From positions 372,001 through 436,000 of the forward strand of contig CAWDMW010000001.1 in the NCBI GenBank assembly GCA_963803575.1: a DNA stretch of 64,000 nucleotides, written 5' to 3'. Below are positions 44,617 through 53,134 of the stretch, piece by piece. This DNA is from CAWDMW01 sp963803575 (lineage in GTDB: Bacteria > Pseudomonadota > Alphaproteobacteria > Rickettsiales > UBA998). Numbering within the stretch: position 1 is the first letter of the stretch; each line of letters starts with the position of its first letter. The notes below the pieces were generated by a model that had not been told where the DNA came from, searched no databases, and worked only from the letters and a program-made list of their open reading frames with translations. Made by a program: the position numbers and the translations under genes.

Positions 44617-44883
44617 TTATGCAGCCATCGCTTTAACGCGGGCAGACAACCGACTAATCTTTCTGGATGCCGTATTCAGCTTCATCACACCTTTGGTGAC
44701 TCCGCGACGTATTTCAGGCTCAACCGCGTGAAATGCCTGCACTGCTTCTTCGCGATTTCCTGCTTCAATAGCTGTCTCCAGTCGCTTAATGAACGTACGT
44801 ATACGACTACGACGCGCGCGGTTTACCACGGTGCGTGATTCTGTTTGACGAATGCGTTTTTTTGCGGACTTGTGATGAGCCAT
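44617..44883 (-). CDS. rpsT: 30S ribosomal protein S20
   Basis: 88 residues, very basic, beginning MAHHKSAKKRIRQTE and containing NRARRSRIRTFIKRLE, the S20 signature; it binds 16S rRNA in the small subunit. Located upstream of dnaA as in many alphaproteobacteria. The 190-bp gap to mutM probably contains its promoter. Confidence 0.96.
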   Translation of the reverse strand: MAHHKSAKKRIRQTESRTVVNRARRSRIRTFIKRLETAIEAGNREEAVQAFHAVEPEIRRGVTKGVMKLNTASRKISRLSARVKAMAA

Positions 44884-45076
44884 AATATTAGTTCTTTCCT
44901 TAATCTCAGGATCGTGATCAAAATAACTGTTTTCTATCGCTGTTTCGGCTTTTCAGAATAAACCAAAATGTCAATCCATGAAAAATACCTTAAGCAGGAG
45001 GAACAATCTACTTCTTAAAGCTCACCTCGTCAAGAGGGAAGATGGTTTTTTGAGAAATATCTCACTAAAACACCTG

Positions 45077-45892
45077 TCATGATTGGCAGGATGGGCAAAA
45101 AAAGCTTGATCTACCCGACTGTGTGATTTTATGTATAGGTGTCTTACAAACGTAGCACGGCTTTCCCTCCCTGCCATACACCTGAAACTGATGCTGGAAA
45201 TACCCGGAATCCCCACTGGCCTTAGCATAATTACGCAATGTCGATCCACCCGAATCAATCGCAGACTGCAAAACTTGCCGAATGGTCAACACCAATGATG
45301 CAGCCTTATCTACACATGCATCAGCGGGGGTTTGCACATGAATGCCTGTGCGAAAAAGCACTTCAGATGCATAAATATTTCCAATACCTGCAATCACACG
45401 CTGATCCAGCAATAACTGCTTAATGGTTGTGCGGCGTGTTGCCAGTTGCTCTGCCAAATATTGCGCCGAGCATTCAGGCGAAAATGGTTCTACTCCAAGC
45501 GTTGTTATCATTGGATGGGTTTGCCACTGATTGCGACCTGTTGATAACACAAAACCAAAACGACGCGGGTCATGATATACCACTTCCATACCGTCATCTA
45601 ATATCCATGTCATATGCTCATGTGACTGCACCTCACTCCCCTGCGCCCTGACTACATAACGCCCAGACATACCTAAATGTCCAATAAGTGTCACATCACC
45701 AATATCAAACAACAGATATTTCGCACGTCGACGAATCCTGTCTACACGCTGAGCTGTCACTTGCTTCACCAGATCAGGCGGGAACGGATAGCGCAAATTC
45801 GGGCGGTGCAACCGGGCAGAAACGATATGCTTACCGCCTACGTAGCGATCCAGACCTGCTCTAACAGTTTCAACTTCGGGTAATTCCGGCAT
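45077..45892 (-). CDS. mutM: Formamidopyrimidine-DNA glycosylase
   Basis: 271 residues from the ATG at 45892 (GAGA 6 bp upstream), giving the essential N-terminal PELPEVETVR whose proline is the catalytic nucleophile after Met removal. The helix-two-turn-helix region (VIAGIGNIYASEVLFRTGI) and the C-terminal zinc finger CYVCKTP...FFCPSCQ are complete. It excises 8-oxoguanine. It is in the same direction as rpsT and dnaA. Confidence 0.96.
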   Translation of the reverse strand: MPELPEVETVRAGLDRYVGGKHIVSARLHRPNLRYPFPPDLVKQVTAQRVDRIRRRAKYLLFDIGDVTLIGHLGMSGRYVVRAQGSEVQSHEHMTWILDDGMEVVYHDPRRFGFVLSTGRNQWQTHPMITTLGVEPFSPECSAQYLAEQLATRRTTIKQLLLDQRVIAGIGNIYASEVLFRTGIHVQTPADACVDKAASLVLTIRQVLQSAIDSGGSTLRNYAKASGDSGYFQHQFQVYGREGKPCYVCKTPIHKITQSGRSSFFCPSCQS

Positions 45893-45967
45893 ATTCTCTC
45901 TTGATATTTTAACATACCTTACATAAGCTATAGCCAACTCTTATCCAAGCGTAATTCTGTACTATTC

Positions 45968-46879
45968 ATGACAATTCAAACCACTGCCTTTCATGCCTCC
46001 ACGTCAGGCCAGCACCTTGTCGTGTTTGGCGCTATCCACGGCAATGAATATTGCGGGGTTGAAGCGATTCATCAGGCAATTGATGCATTTCAGCAAGGCA
46101 TTATCACGTTAAAACGTGGGAAAATCACCTTTGTTCCTATCGCTAACCCTAAAGCATATGCACAGAAGCAGCGCTTTATTGACCGCAATCTCAACCGTCA
46201 TTTCTACCCGCCAGAACAATGCACAACCTATGAAGATACGTTGACCCCTATCTTATGCAGTCTGCTGGACGAAGCAGATGCGCTTTTAGACATCCATTCT
46301 TATCAATCAGAAGGGGGAGCATTTTGCTTTCTTGGCACGTCATCTCAGGCAGAAATTGACTATGCCCGCGCACTGGGTGTGCCACACTATATTAGCGGAT
46401 GGGCAGACGCTTTTAATAACCCACAAGCCACACAAGAACAACGCAACGCATCTATCGGCACTACAGACTATACACGCAACACATCTCGCAAAGGTATTGC
46501 TGTCACGCTTGAGTGCGGAAATCATGACAATGCTGACAATGTACGCATTGGTTATCATGCCATTATGCGCGCCCTACAGCATCTGGATATGGCAGAGATA
46601 TCACGCAATATGTTGCCTAAAGTTGATACATCGCACCAGCAATGCATCACCATGCAACAAATCTATTATAAAGAACGCTCCGGCCAGCTAAGCAAAGCGT
46701 GGACGCATCTTGAAGCAGTGCAAAAAGGTGAAGTGATTGCACAGTATGACGATGATGGCACCCACATCACGGCTCCTGAAGATGGAGTCATCGTACTACC
46801 CAAAACCAGCACAGACCACGGCATTGGCTCTGAATGGTTTTACTTTGGCATTAAGACCGACTTTCCAAAAGCACCTTAA
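45968..46879 (+). CDS. Succinylglutamate desuccinylase/aspartoacylase family metallohydrolase
   Basis: 303 residues, M14-like zinc hydrolase. Zinc ligands are visible in GAIHGNEYCG (His and Glu) and LDIHSY (second His), and the probable catalytic Glu in VTLECGNHD. Family members remove acyl groups from N-acyl amino acids. The C-terminal domain (GEVIAQYDDDGTHITAPEDGVIVLP) looks like a lipoyl/biotinyl-like beta domain, as in aspartoacylases. Divergent from mutM by 75 bp. Substrate unassigned. Confidence 0.88.
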   Translation: MTIQTTAFHASTSGQHLVVFGAIHGNEYCGVEAIHQAIDAFQQGIITLKRGKITFVPIANPKAYAQKQRFIDRNLNRHFYPPEQCTTYEDTLTPILCSLLDEADALLDIHSYQSEGGAFCFLGTSSQAEIDYARALGVPHYISGWADAFNNPQATQEQRNASIGTTDYTRNTSRKGIAVTLECGNHDNADNVRIGYHAIMRALQHLDMAEISRNMLPKVDTSHQQCITMQQIYYKERSGQLSKAWTHLEAVQKGEVIAQYDDDGTHITAPEDGVIVLPKTSTDHGIGSEWFYFGIKTDFPKAP

Positions 46880-46882
46880 AAG

Positions 46883-47314
46883 TTACGCAGAAACGTCGTC
46901 AAGCACGTCTCGCAACTGCGTGGCTATTGTCTGGTAGCGTGCATGATCGGTACGCTTTAATTCTTTCAGAGCATGAACATAACTAGCAACATTCGCCGTA
47001 TGAAACTGCTTTAGCTCCTTGAGCAGTTTTGCTTCATCAATATCATCCATCATGGCAGTAAAGTCTTTCACAGCTTTACTCTGCTTCTCGTCTAATTTTG
47101 TCATATCCATAAGCGATAACACAGCTCGCAATGTGTTACCCATCTTATCCAGCTGCATTCCATAACCGGCAACATCTTCAACAATCATCTTTTCAACGGC
47201 AGGGTCATTGCTCTTATGTACGATGTTAATCAATCCCATCGTATAATTTCCCTGCGTGTTAAACATCCATTGCCATGGGTTAATCGTCTGCTGCAAATGA
47301 TTCGGTGTAAACAT
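46883..47314 (-). CDS. Hypothetical helical protein
   Basis: 143 residues, nearly all helix with many Asp/Lys and Met, no signal peptide. It reads NDPAVEKMIVEDVAGYGMQLDKMG near residue 36 and ELKQFHTANVASYVHALKELKRTDHARY near the C-terminus. No family recognised. It lies 33 bp downstream of mlaC in the same direction and could be a late member of that operon. It converges on the aspartoacylase-like gene with a 3-bp gap. Confidence 0.65.
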   Translation of the reverse strand: MFTPNHLQQTINPWQWMFNTQGNYTMGLINIVHKSNDPAVEKMIVEDVAGYGMQLDKMGNTLRAVLSLMDMTKLDEKQSKAVKDFTAMMDDIDEAKLLKELKQFHTANVASYVHALKELKRTDHARYQTIATQLRDVLDDVSA

Positions 47315-47347
47315 AGATGATACCGTTAGAAGGCTGATAGAGTGTGT

Positions 47348-47986
47348 TTACTGCGCTGCTTTCTTTTCAAGCGCATGAATCAAAAACTCCAGCCCTTTAC
47401 GATTCACCACAGAGTCAAACTCTGAACGCTGCGTGGTTATCAGGCTGATTCCTTCAACAATCAGATCGTATATTTTAAACGTGCCGCCAGATTCACGAAT
47501 TTTGTAATCAATCGTTACAGGAGCGCCAGCTTCTCGTTGCACATTCATTTTCAGAACGTATCGCCCTTTACCCAAATCACGTGGTGCTTCCACATTGTAG
47601 TTTTGTCCTGAGTAATCTTTAAGCCTGCCAGAATAGCTACCAATCATAAACTGGCGATAACTATCCATGAAAGCTTTACGCTGCTGTTTCGTTGCACTGC
47701 GCCAATGACGGCCAAGCACAAATTTCCCAACCCATTCAATGTCTACGTAGCGATTAAAGACAGGATGTAAAGCGGTAACAGCATCCGTGCCTTTAGTATT
47801 GCGTATAGTCTCCAATACATCATCTGCCACCTGATAGACAAATGCCTGCTGAACCGTTGAGCCGCGCTGAACATCGTTTGCTGCAATCGTGGTTTTTTTA
47901 GCTGATGCTTGAGACGGTAAATATGTTGCAGCCCCTACCATAAGTGCGGCAGCATAGATAAGTGTTAATGCTGTGGTTTTAATCAT
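47348..47986 (-). CDS. mlaC: MlaC-family periplasmic phospholipid-binding protein
   Basis: 212 residues from the ATG at 47986 (AAGGAG upstream). The signal peptide ends at QASA. The mature region has VFNRYVDIEWVGKFVLGRHWRSATKQQRKAF, the MlaC/Ttg2D core, and KIYDLIVEGISLITTQRSEF near the C-terminus. It shuttles phospholipid between outer-membrane MlaA and the inner-membrane MlaFEDB complex. Its ATG overlaps the mlaA stop by 8 bp. The transporter genes mlaFED are not in the window. Confidence 0.92.
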   Translation of the reverse strand: MIKTTALTLIYAAALMVGAATYLPSQASAKKTTIAANDVQRGSTVQQAFVYQVADDVLETIRNTKGTDAVTALHPVFNRYVDIEWVGKFVLGRHWRSATKQQRKAFMDSYRQFMIGSYSGRLKDYSGQNYNVEAPRDLGKGRYVLKMNVQREAGAPVTIDYKIRESGGTFKIYDLIVEGISLITTQRSEFDSVVNRKGLEFLIHALEKKAAQ

Positions 47987-48689
47987 CGAGTTCTCCTTCC
48001 TGAATAGCATTATTGACGGTATTTTTAACTAGTCCTAAACGACGTTGCGTGTAAGCACTGCGAAACGTTGCATAAGGGTCAAAGGACGTATCGTAAACAT
48101 TATCTATCAACCCTAGCGTACGGTACCGTATATCCAAAATTTCCAGCACGTTGCGAACAATAATAGCTTCCGTACCTTTCAGGTAGTTGTAGGGGTCAGG
48201 GAAGAAATCCACGACACGACCCGTTGTATCACGCAAATTGGAAGGCCCAAGCAATGGCAACACAAGGTAAGGCCCCTGCCCAACGCCCCACATGCCCAAT
48301 GTCTGTCCAAAATCTTCATCACGCGCCCGCAGATCCGTAGCGGCTCCGGCAAAATCAAAGATCCCTGCAATGCCAAACGTCGAATTTAGAATAAACGTCC
48401 ACATGGCAGAAAACGCGTTTTGCGGATCAGCCTGAAGTGCCGAGTTGAAGAATATCACGGGCATACGAAGATTACGGATAACATTTGTCACACCGCGTTT
48501 AGCCGGATTGGGAATCACATAATCATAGGCTTGAGCAGCAGGCTTCACTACAATCATATCTGCGTATTCGTTAAAGCCAAAAATGACGCGATTTACTGGC
48601 TCAATCGGATCATAGGCTTGCTTGGCCTGCACGTGTCCTGTAACCAGCACTAAAAGCATTAGCACCATACTTGCCCATTGTTTCTTCAT
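47979..48689 (-). CDS. mlaA: MlaA (VacJ) family outer-membrane phospholipid protein
   Basis: 236 residues. The conserved YDPIEPVNRVIFGFNEYAD starts just after the signal peptide, and NSTFGIAGIFDFA, TLGMWGVGQGPYLVLPLLGPSN and SFDPYATFRSAY follow, all MlaA signatures. MlaA forms the ring that removes phospholipid from the outer leaflet. In E. coli it is a lipoprotein; here the signal peptide (ending HVQA) contains no cysteine, so it appears to be processed by signal peptidase I. Start at ATG 48689 or TTG 48698. Confidence 0.92.
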   Translation of the reverse strand: MKKQWASMVLMLLVLVTGHVQAKQAYDPIEPVNRVIFGFNEYADMIVVKPAAQAYDYVIPNPAKRGVTNVIRNLRMPVIFFNSALQADPQNAFSAMWTFILNSTFGIAGIFDFAGAATDLRARDEDFGQTLGMWGVGQGPYLVLPLLGPSNLRDTTGRVVDFFPDPYNYLKGTEAIIVRNVLEILDIRYRTLGLIDNVYDTSFDPYATFRSAYTQRRLGLVKNTVNNAIQEGELDD

Positions 48690-48874
48690 CTCTAGCAATC
48701 CAATTCATTCATGTACATTACCATCTACACTGAAACATCATCTCTTCCTAGTAAAAATTGAGACACATTGCCGAAAGCAAGTTAGTAAGACATCGCTACT
48801 TGTGTATTGTATTTATATATGCAACATATTTTTATCTGAACTAATCACCTTCACCTAAATAACGACCTGCGAAA

Positions 48875-49804
48875 ATGACTAACGTTAGCCACGACTTACA
48901 GCAACAATTAAACAGCTTTTATGTTACCCCGCCTAAACAGGTATCATTTGAATTTTTCCCGCCTAAAACCGAAAAAGCAGAAACGTCTTTGTGGAATGCC
49001 ATCACGGCTATGGAACCACTGCAACCTAATTTTGTTTCAGTCACCTATGGCGCAGGTGGCTCCACCAGAGAGCGTACCCATTCGACCATTAAAAGAATTC
49101 TAAAAGATACCAGCCTGACACCCGCCGTACACCTAACCTGTGTTGGTGCATCACGCGGTGAAATCAACGAAATAGCGCAGGAATACTGGAATGTAGGCGT
49201 TCGCCATATTGTCGCACTTCGTGGTGATATGCCAGAAAATGCCACCTACACCCCGCATAAAGATGGATATGTTTACGCATGTGATCTGGTGGAAGGCCTA
49301 AAAAAAATTGCTGATTTTGATATTAGTGTCGCCGCTTACCCTGAAAACCATCCACAAGCCGTATCGTCAGACGCAGATATTAACTACCTTAAGCGAAAAA
49401 TAGATGCAGGCGCCACTCGAGCCATCACCCAGTTCTTTTTTGAACCGGAAACATACCTCCGATTTTTAGACAAAGCACGCTCGGCAGGCATTACTGTACC
49501 CATCATACCGGGTATATTACCAATTCATAACATCCAGCAACTGCATAAATTCGCAGCAATGTGCGGTGCGGATGTTCCAGCGTGGCTCAGCCAGTTATTT
49601 GATAATATTGAACATGATGCAGATTTATACCAGCAAACCGCTGCTTTCGTGACAGCATCATTGTGCAGGCGATTACGCTTGGAAGGGGTGGAAGCATTTC
49701 ACTTTTACACGCTAAATCGTGCAATGCTGACCAAAACTATCTGCCATTTGCTAGGAATCCGGCCATCAAGCAACGTTTATGATGATCAATTAACCTCACA
49801 ATAA
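48875..49804 (+). CDS. metF: 5,10-methylenetetrahydrofolate reductase
   Basis: 309 residues, a FAD-dependent TIM barrel. VSFEFFPPKTEKAE near the N-terminus carries the catalytic Glu; NFVSVTYGAGGSTRERT, RHIVALRGDMP, AYPENHP and ITQFFFEPETYLRF are family motifs. It makes 5-methyl-THF for methionine synthesis. Divergent from mlaA; no known riboswitch was recognised in the 185-bp leader. Confidence 0.95.
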   Translation: MTNVSHDLQQQLNSFYVTPPKQVSFEFFPPKTEKAETSLWNAITAMEPLQPNFVSVTYGAGGSTRERTHSTIKRILKDTSLTPAVHLTCVGASRGEINEIAQEYWNVGVRHIVALRGDMPENATYTPHKDGYVYACDLVEGLKKIADFDISVAAYPENHPQAVSSDADINYLKRKIDAGATRAITQFFFEPETYLRFLDKARSAGITVPIIPGILPIHNIQQLHKFAAMCGADVPAWLSQLFDNIEHDADLYQQTAAFVTASLCRRLRLEGVEAFHFYTLNRAMLTKTICHLLGIRPSSNVYDDQLTSQ

Positions 49805-49863
49805 CGGTTGCCTGCTACCAACTATAATGGTAACTATTACCTCAATAACCTAGTTCTATTATT

Positions 49864-51051
49864 ATGGCTATACAACATCCAGCATCTTATGCTTTTGTCA
49901 GAAAGATCCTTCGGGTATTTCACGCAAAAGACATCGTTATCGTATCAAAACATGCGGTAGACCATTACAATCTTTCGTTTCGCACGCAATGTTTTGCGAC
50001 ACTTGCTATTATCGTCATCGTGGGCGGAGCATCTTTTTCTACAGGGCGCTATCTTCAGGCACGTCAGACCATAGCACAAAAAGAGCGCGCCATCGAAACC
50101 GAAGCCGCAAAGAACCACAAAATTCATGGCGAGTACGCTTTACTCAAACGTGACCTGATTCGCATGACAAAAGATGGTGAAAATGTCAGCGAGTACGCAC
50201 AATTCGTTATCGACCAGTATCAGCGACCTTCTGCTGCATCAAATACAGAGATTTTTGTACCCTCCGACACTTATGCACCCGCCTCTGTCCTGAATAGCTC
50301 TAAAGTACTGCAACGCGTCAATTACCTAGAGACAGAGCTTGAGCGTAAAGAATTTCAGCATCAGCAGTTTGTCAATAGCATCCGACATCTAACCTATAAT
50401 AAAATAAAGGCGCTGGAGAAAGCTGCCGCGATAACAGGGATGGAAAAAGAAATATCGTCGATCATGGAACGTTCAGTCGCTCATTACCATGATGGCAATA
50501 ATACAACACTGTCACATTTATCACAGGGAGGGCCTTACTATCCAGATCATCCTAAAGATAATACCCATGTGACGGATCAAACTGTACTGACGGAAATTGC
50601 GTATCTCACCGATATTATTGATACATTACAACATCTTCCATTAAGTCGCCCTATGAAAAATGCACGCTTTACGAGTGGATTTGGTAGACGTATGGACCCC
50701 TTTCGTCACACATTGGCCAATCACACAGGCATTGACTATGCAGGACGCTCAGGCGCGCATATTTACGCCACTGCTCCCGGACGGGTGAGACATGCCGGAT
50801 ATAAGGGAGCCTATGGCCTCACGGTAGATATTGACCATGGTAAAGGCTTCAGCACACGCTATAGTCATCTTAGCCGTACACTGGTAAAAGTTGGCTCTAA
50901 AGTGGATACAGGACAAACCATAGGACGGCAGGGTAGCACAGGAAGATCCACTGGCGATCACCTGCATTATGAGGTACGATATAAGGGCAAACCCGTTAAC
51001 CCTTCACGATTTATCAAAGCAGGACTCTATGTTTCAGAAACCCTCAACTAA
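49864..51051 (+). CDS. M23-family (LytM) peptidoglycan endopeptidase, membrane-anchored
   Basis: 395 residues. A single membrane segment at about 42-62 is followed by a periplasmic coiled-coil region (about 68-210), then the LytM domain (about 265-385) with HTGIDYAGRSG (His and Asp zinc ligands), TRYSHLSR and the HLHYEV motif. All zinc and catalytic residues are present, so it should be an active DD-endopeptidase. It overlaps the bactofilin gene by 23 bp, a pairing known in cell-shape systems. Confidence 0.9.
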   Translation: MAIQHPASYAFVRKILRVFHAKDIVIVSKHAVDHYNLSFRTQCFATLAIIVIVGGASFSTGRYLQARQTIAQKERAIETEAAKNHKIHGEYALLKRDLIRMTKDGENVSEYAQFVIDQYQRPSAASNTEIFVPSDTYAPASVLNSSKVLQRVNYLETELERKEFQHQQFVNSIRHLTYNKIKALEKAAAITGMEKEISSIMERSVAHYHDGNNTTLSHLSQGGPYYPDHPKDNTHVTDQTVLTEIAYLTDIIDTLQHLPLSRPMKNARFTSGFGRRMDPFRHTLANHTGIDYAGRSGAHIYATAPGRVRHAGYKGAYGLTVDIDHGKGFSTRYSHLSRTLVKVGSKVDTGQTIGRQGSTGRSTGDHLHYEVRYKGKPVNPSRFIKAGLYVSETLN

Positions 51052-51577
51052 GCCAGCTAAACCAGCAACAAAACCTGTAAATAAGAAAGATGATACCAGC
51101 GCCCAACCGCGAAAACAGCCACCCACGGTTATTGGTACAGATATACGAATGCTTGGTAATATCATTAGCGATGGCGTCATTGACTTAGGCGGACAAATTG
51201 AAGGCAATATTAAGGCAGAATCCGCTTACGTCCGCGAACAGGCTGTGGTGACGGGTGACATTGCCGTACATAGTGAAGTGCATGTGTTCGGCACCGTTCA
51301 GGGGGTTATTAAGGCTCCGCGCGTCTGTATCTATCCTGATGCCCATATTGAAGGTGCTATCATACACCGTTCACTAACCATTGAAGATGGTGCTTACGTC
51401 GATGCCCAGTTCAAGCCTTTTGATGCCCAAACCCGTATTGGCCATACTGACAGCAGTATGGAGGCACTCATCAATCAGGAAGTTTTACGGCGTGATCCGG
51501 TACAGCACGCTGCCGATACCAAGCCATCCCCTGAAGGAGATTATGACGCACTGAAAGATCTAAAGCTTATCAGTTAG
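51029..51577 (+). CDS. Bactofilin-family cytoskeletal protein
   Basis: 182 residues from the ATG at 51029 (AGGA 5 bp upstream). A Lys/Pro/Thr-rich disordered N-terminus, then the beta-helix bactofilin domain with repeated GxI/V strands (GNIISDGVIDLGGQIEGNIK, VVTGDIAVHSEVHVFGTVQGVI, IEGAIIHRSLTIEDGAYVDAQF). Bactofilins polymerise without nucleotide and position cell-wall enzymes. The overlapping M23 gene suggests it scaffolds that hydrolase. Confidence 0.9.
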   Translation: MFQKPSTKPAKPATKPVNKKDDTSAQPRKQPPTVIGTDIRMLGNIISDGVIDLGGQIEGNIKAESAYVREQAVVTGDIAVHSEVHVFGTVQGVIKAPRVCIYPDAHIEGAIIHRSLTIEDGAYVDAQFKPFDAQTRIGHTDSSMEALINQEVLRRDPVQHAADTKPSPEGDYDALKDLKLIS

Positions 51578-51601
51578 TGTTCAAAAACAGATCAACATAA
51601 G

Positions 51602-51638
51602 AAAAGGAAGCTAACGCCTGTGCGTGTAGCTTCCTTTT
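51602..51638 (+). terminator. Bidirectional Rho-independent terminator
   Basis: A perfect 12-bp stem AAAAGGAAGCTA / TAGCTTCCTTTT with a 13-base loop, T-rich on both strands. It ends the M23-bactofilin unit and, in the other direction, the YdcH gene. Confidence 0.88.
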
Positions 51639-51720
51639 ATATACTTACTTGTACGGCTAAGAACAATGCCGTTATCTGGCCTAAGGCGCTATATTTAGTG
51701 TGCTATATGCAAGCTATGGG

Positions 51721-51894
51721 TTAAGATGCTCGCTTATAAAGCGTCGCAATTTCATCCTTTAATTGCAAATTACGCTTTTTCATACTATGAACTTTTAATT
51801 CATCGAAGTTAGGGGATTGCATTTCCTGATGAATGGCAGTTTTCAGGGAATCGCGCTTGCGTTGCAAGGTTTCAATGTGTGTAATGGTGGTCAA
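51721..51894 (-). CDS. YdcH/DUF465 family small protein
   Basis: 57 residues starting at a TTG with AAGGAGG 6 bp upstream, which decides the start. Reads TTITHIETLQRKRDSLKTAI, then HQEMQSPNFDELKVHSMKKR and NLQLKDEIATLY: a helical hairpin typical of DUF465, common in alphaproteobacteria, function unknown. Missed by callers that ignore TTG or short frames. Confidence 0.8.
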   Translation of the reverse strand: MTTITHIETLQRKRDSLKTAIHQEMQSPNFDELKVHSMKKRNLQLKDEIATLYKRAS

Positions 51895-52227
51895 GTGTGC
51901 CTCCTTTTAGTCAATGAATGTTGCCGAAAATCATCACCTATTCCAGCTACAGAATAAATGATCCTTTGGAACCTCTACCATAACACAATTTTCACTATTT
52001 TCCAAACCCCAATTCATCTAGGTTGCACGGTTTTTCTTGATGAAGAACCCGAAACTTATGTATGGCTAATACAAAAAACGTTTTGACAATCACAAGTTGT
52101 TCTGAATAATGTGCCTACAGTAATAAAAGAGAAAGTGATTTGTGTAGTTGTTGATTACTACTAAGTCAGTTGCATTCTTTAATCTTTCATAGAAACACCA
52201 AGACCATATTATAAGGATTCTTCGATA
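51895..52227. promoter_or_regulatory. Divergent intergenic region
   Basis: About 330 bp between ydcH (minus) and the CsgG-like gene (plus), without a gene. AAGGA lies 10 bp before the ATG at 52228. Nothing else recognised. Confidence 0.4.
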
Positions 52228-53037
52228 ATGACAAAACGTAATACTTTTTCTAAAGCGCTCTTCAGCATGGCGGCTTTAGTAACACTTGGTGCATGCGTAG
52301 AAAGTGGCGGTGGTGGCACGGTAGCCACTGGTGCAGCAGGTGGTGGCACGAGTGTTGGTGCAAATGAAGAATTAGAGCGTTGCGACTCACCACTTGGAAC
52401 GCTAGCCATTGTTGAAGATTTGCGCAGCGACTGGGTCGCAGAGTTTGCCCGCTCAACCGGGCAACGTTCTATCACCCCTGTGCTAAAGATGATCATTCAA
52501 CAATCTAATTGTTTCCAGGTAGTCTCACGTAGCGCATCAAGCAAAGCCGCCCGTAATCAGGAACGCGCTTACATGGATTCCGGTGAAGCACGCGGTGGCA
52601 GCAATATGGGCAAAGGACTACTGAAAGTGGCAGACTACTCTATGGAAGTGTCAGTCCTCTATGCTAATAGCGATGTTGGAAGCGTTGGAGCCATGATTGG
52701 CGGTCTGCTTGGCAATAGTGGAATTGGTGCAGTTGCTGGCGGACTGAATCAGCGCCATACCAGTGTTGCACTGAATGTAACAGATGTGCGCTCCACACAA
52801 CAAGTGTCTGCATCTGAAGGAAGCTCCAGTACAACTAACTTCCTGGCCGGTTTAGCTGGACTGGGTGGCAGCATGTTTGGTGGTGCAGGCGGATACACGG
52901 ATACGCCAGAAGGAAAAGCATTAGCAGCGGCCTTCATGGATGCCTACAACAAGATGGTCGTGTCATTGAAAAACTACACCGTACAAAGTGATCCTTCCGG
53001 ACGCTCCGGTCGCGGTGGCTCACTGGCTGTAGATTAA
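52228..53037 (+). CDS. CsgG-related lipoprotein
   Basis: 269 residues. A lipoprotein signal peptide with lipobox LGAC, then a Gly/Ala linker and a domain with GTLAIVEDLRSDWVAEFARS, PVLKMIIQQSNCFQVVSRS and ADYSMEVSVLYANSDVG, resembling the CsgG/HfaB outer-membrane secretion family. A Gly-rich stretch (AMIGGLLGNSGIGAVAGG) and the C-terminal helix (GKALAAAFMDAYNKMVVSL) also fit. It may form a pore or serve as an envelope lipoprotein; no curli-type subunit is adjacent. Assignment moderate. Confidence 0.7.
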   Translation: MTKRNTFSKALFSMAALVTLGACVESGGGGTVATGAAGGGTSVGANEELERCDSPLGTLAIVEDLRSDWVAEFARSTGQRSITPVLKMIIQQSNCFQVVSRSASSKAARNQERAYMDSGEARGGSNMGKGLLKVADYSMEVSVLYANSDVGSVGAMIGGLLGNSGIGAVAGGLNQRHTSVALNVTDVRSTQQVSASEGSSSTTNFLAGLAGLGGSMFGGAGGYTDTPEGKALAAAFMDAYNKMVVSLKNYTVQSDPSGRSGRGGSLAVD

Positions 53038-53048
53038 ATATCACAAAT

Positions 53049-53097
53049 TTAGGAGGCTGGCAGAAACATAGTATGTCAGTCTCCTAAGTATGTTTTT
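53049..53097 (+). terminator. Rho-independent terminator
   Basis: TTAGGAGGCTGgCA paired with TGtCAGTCTCCTAA (G-U pairs), then GTATGTTTTT. Separates the CsgG-like gene from the Sel1-repeat gene. Confidence 0.65.
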
Positions 53098-53134
53098 AAC
53101 AATAGAAAGAACAATAACGATAGAGATACTTCCC

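Noticed and set aside
42537..45076. Chromosomal origin beside dnaA
   Set aside because: No cluster of TTATCCACA-type boxes or AT-rich unwinding repeats was found in the short gaps around dnaA, rpsT and mutM.
48699..48874. SAM/SAH riboswitch upstream of metF
   Set aside because: No recognisable conserved core or pairing pattern in the leader.
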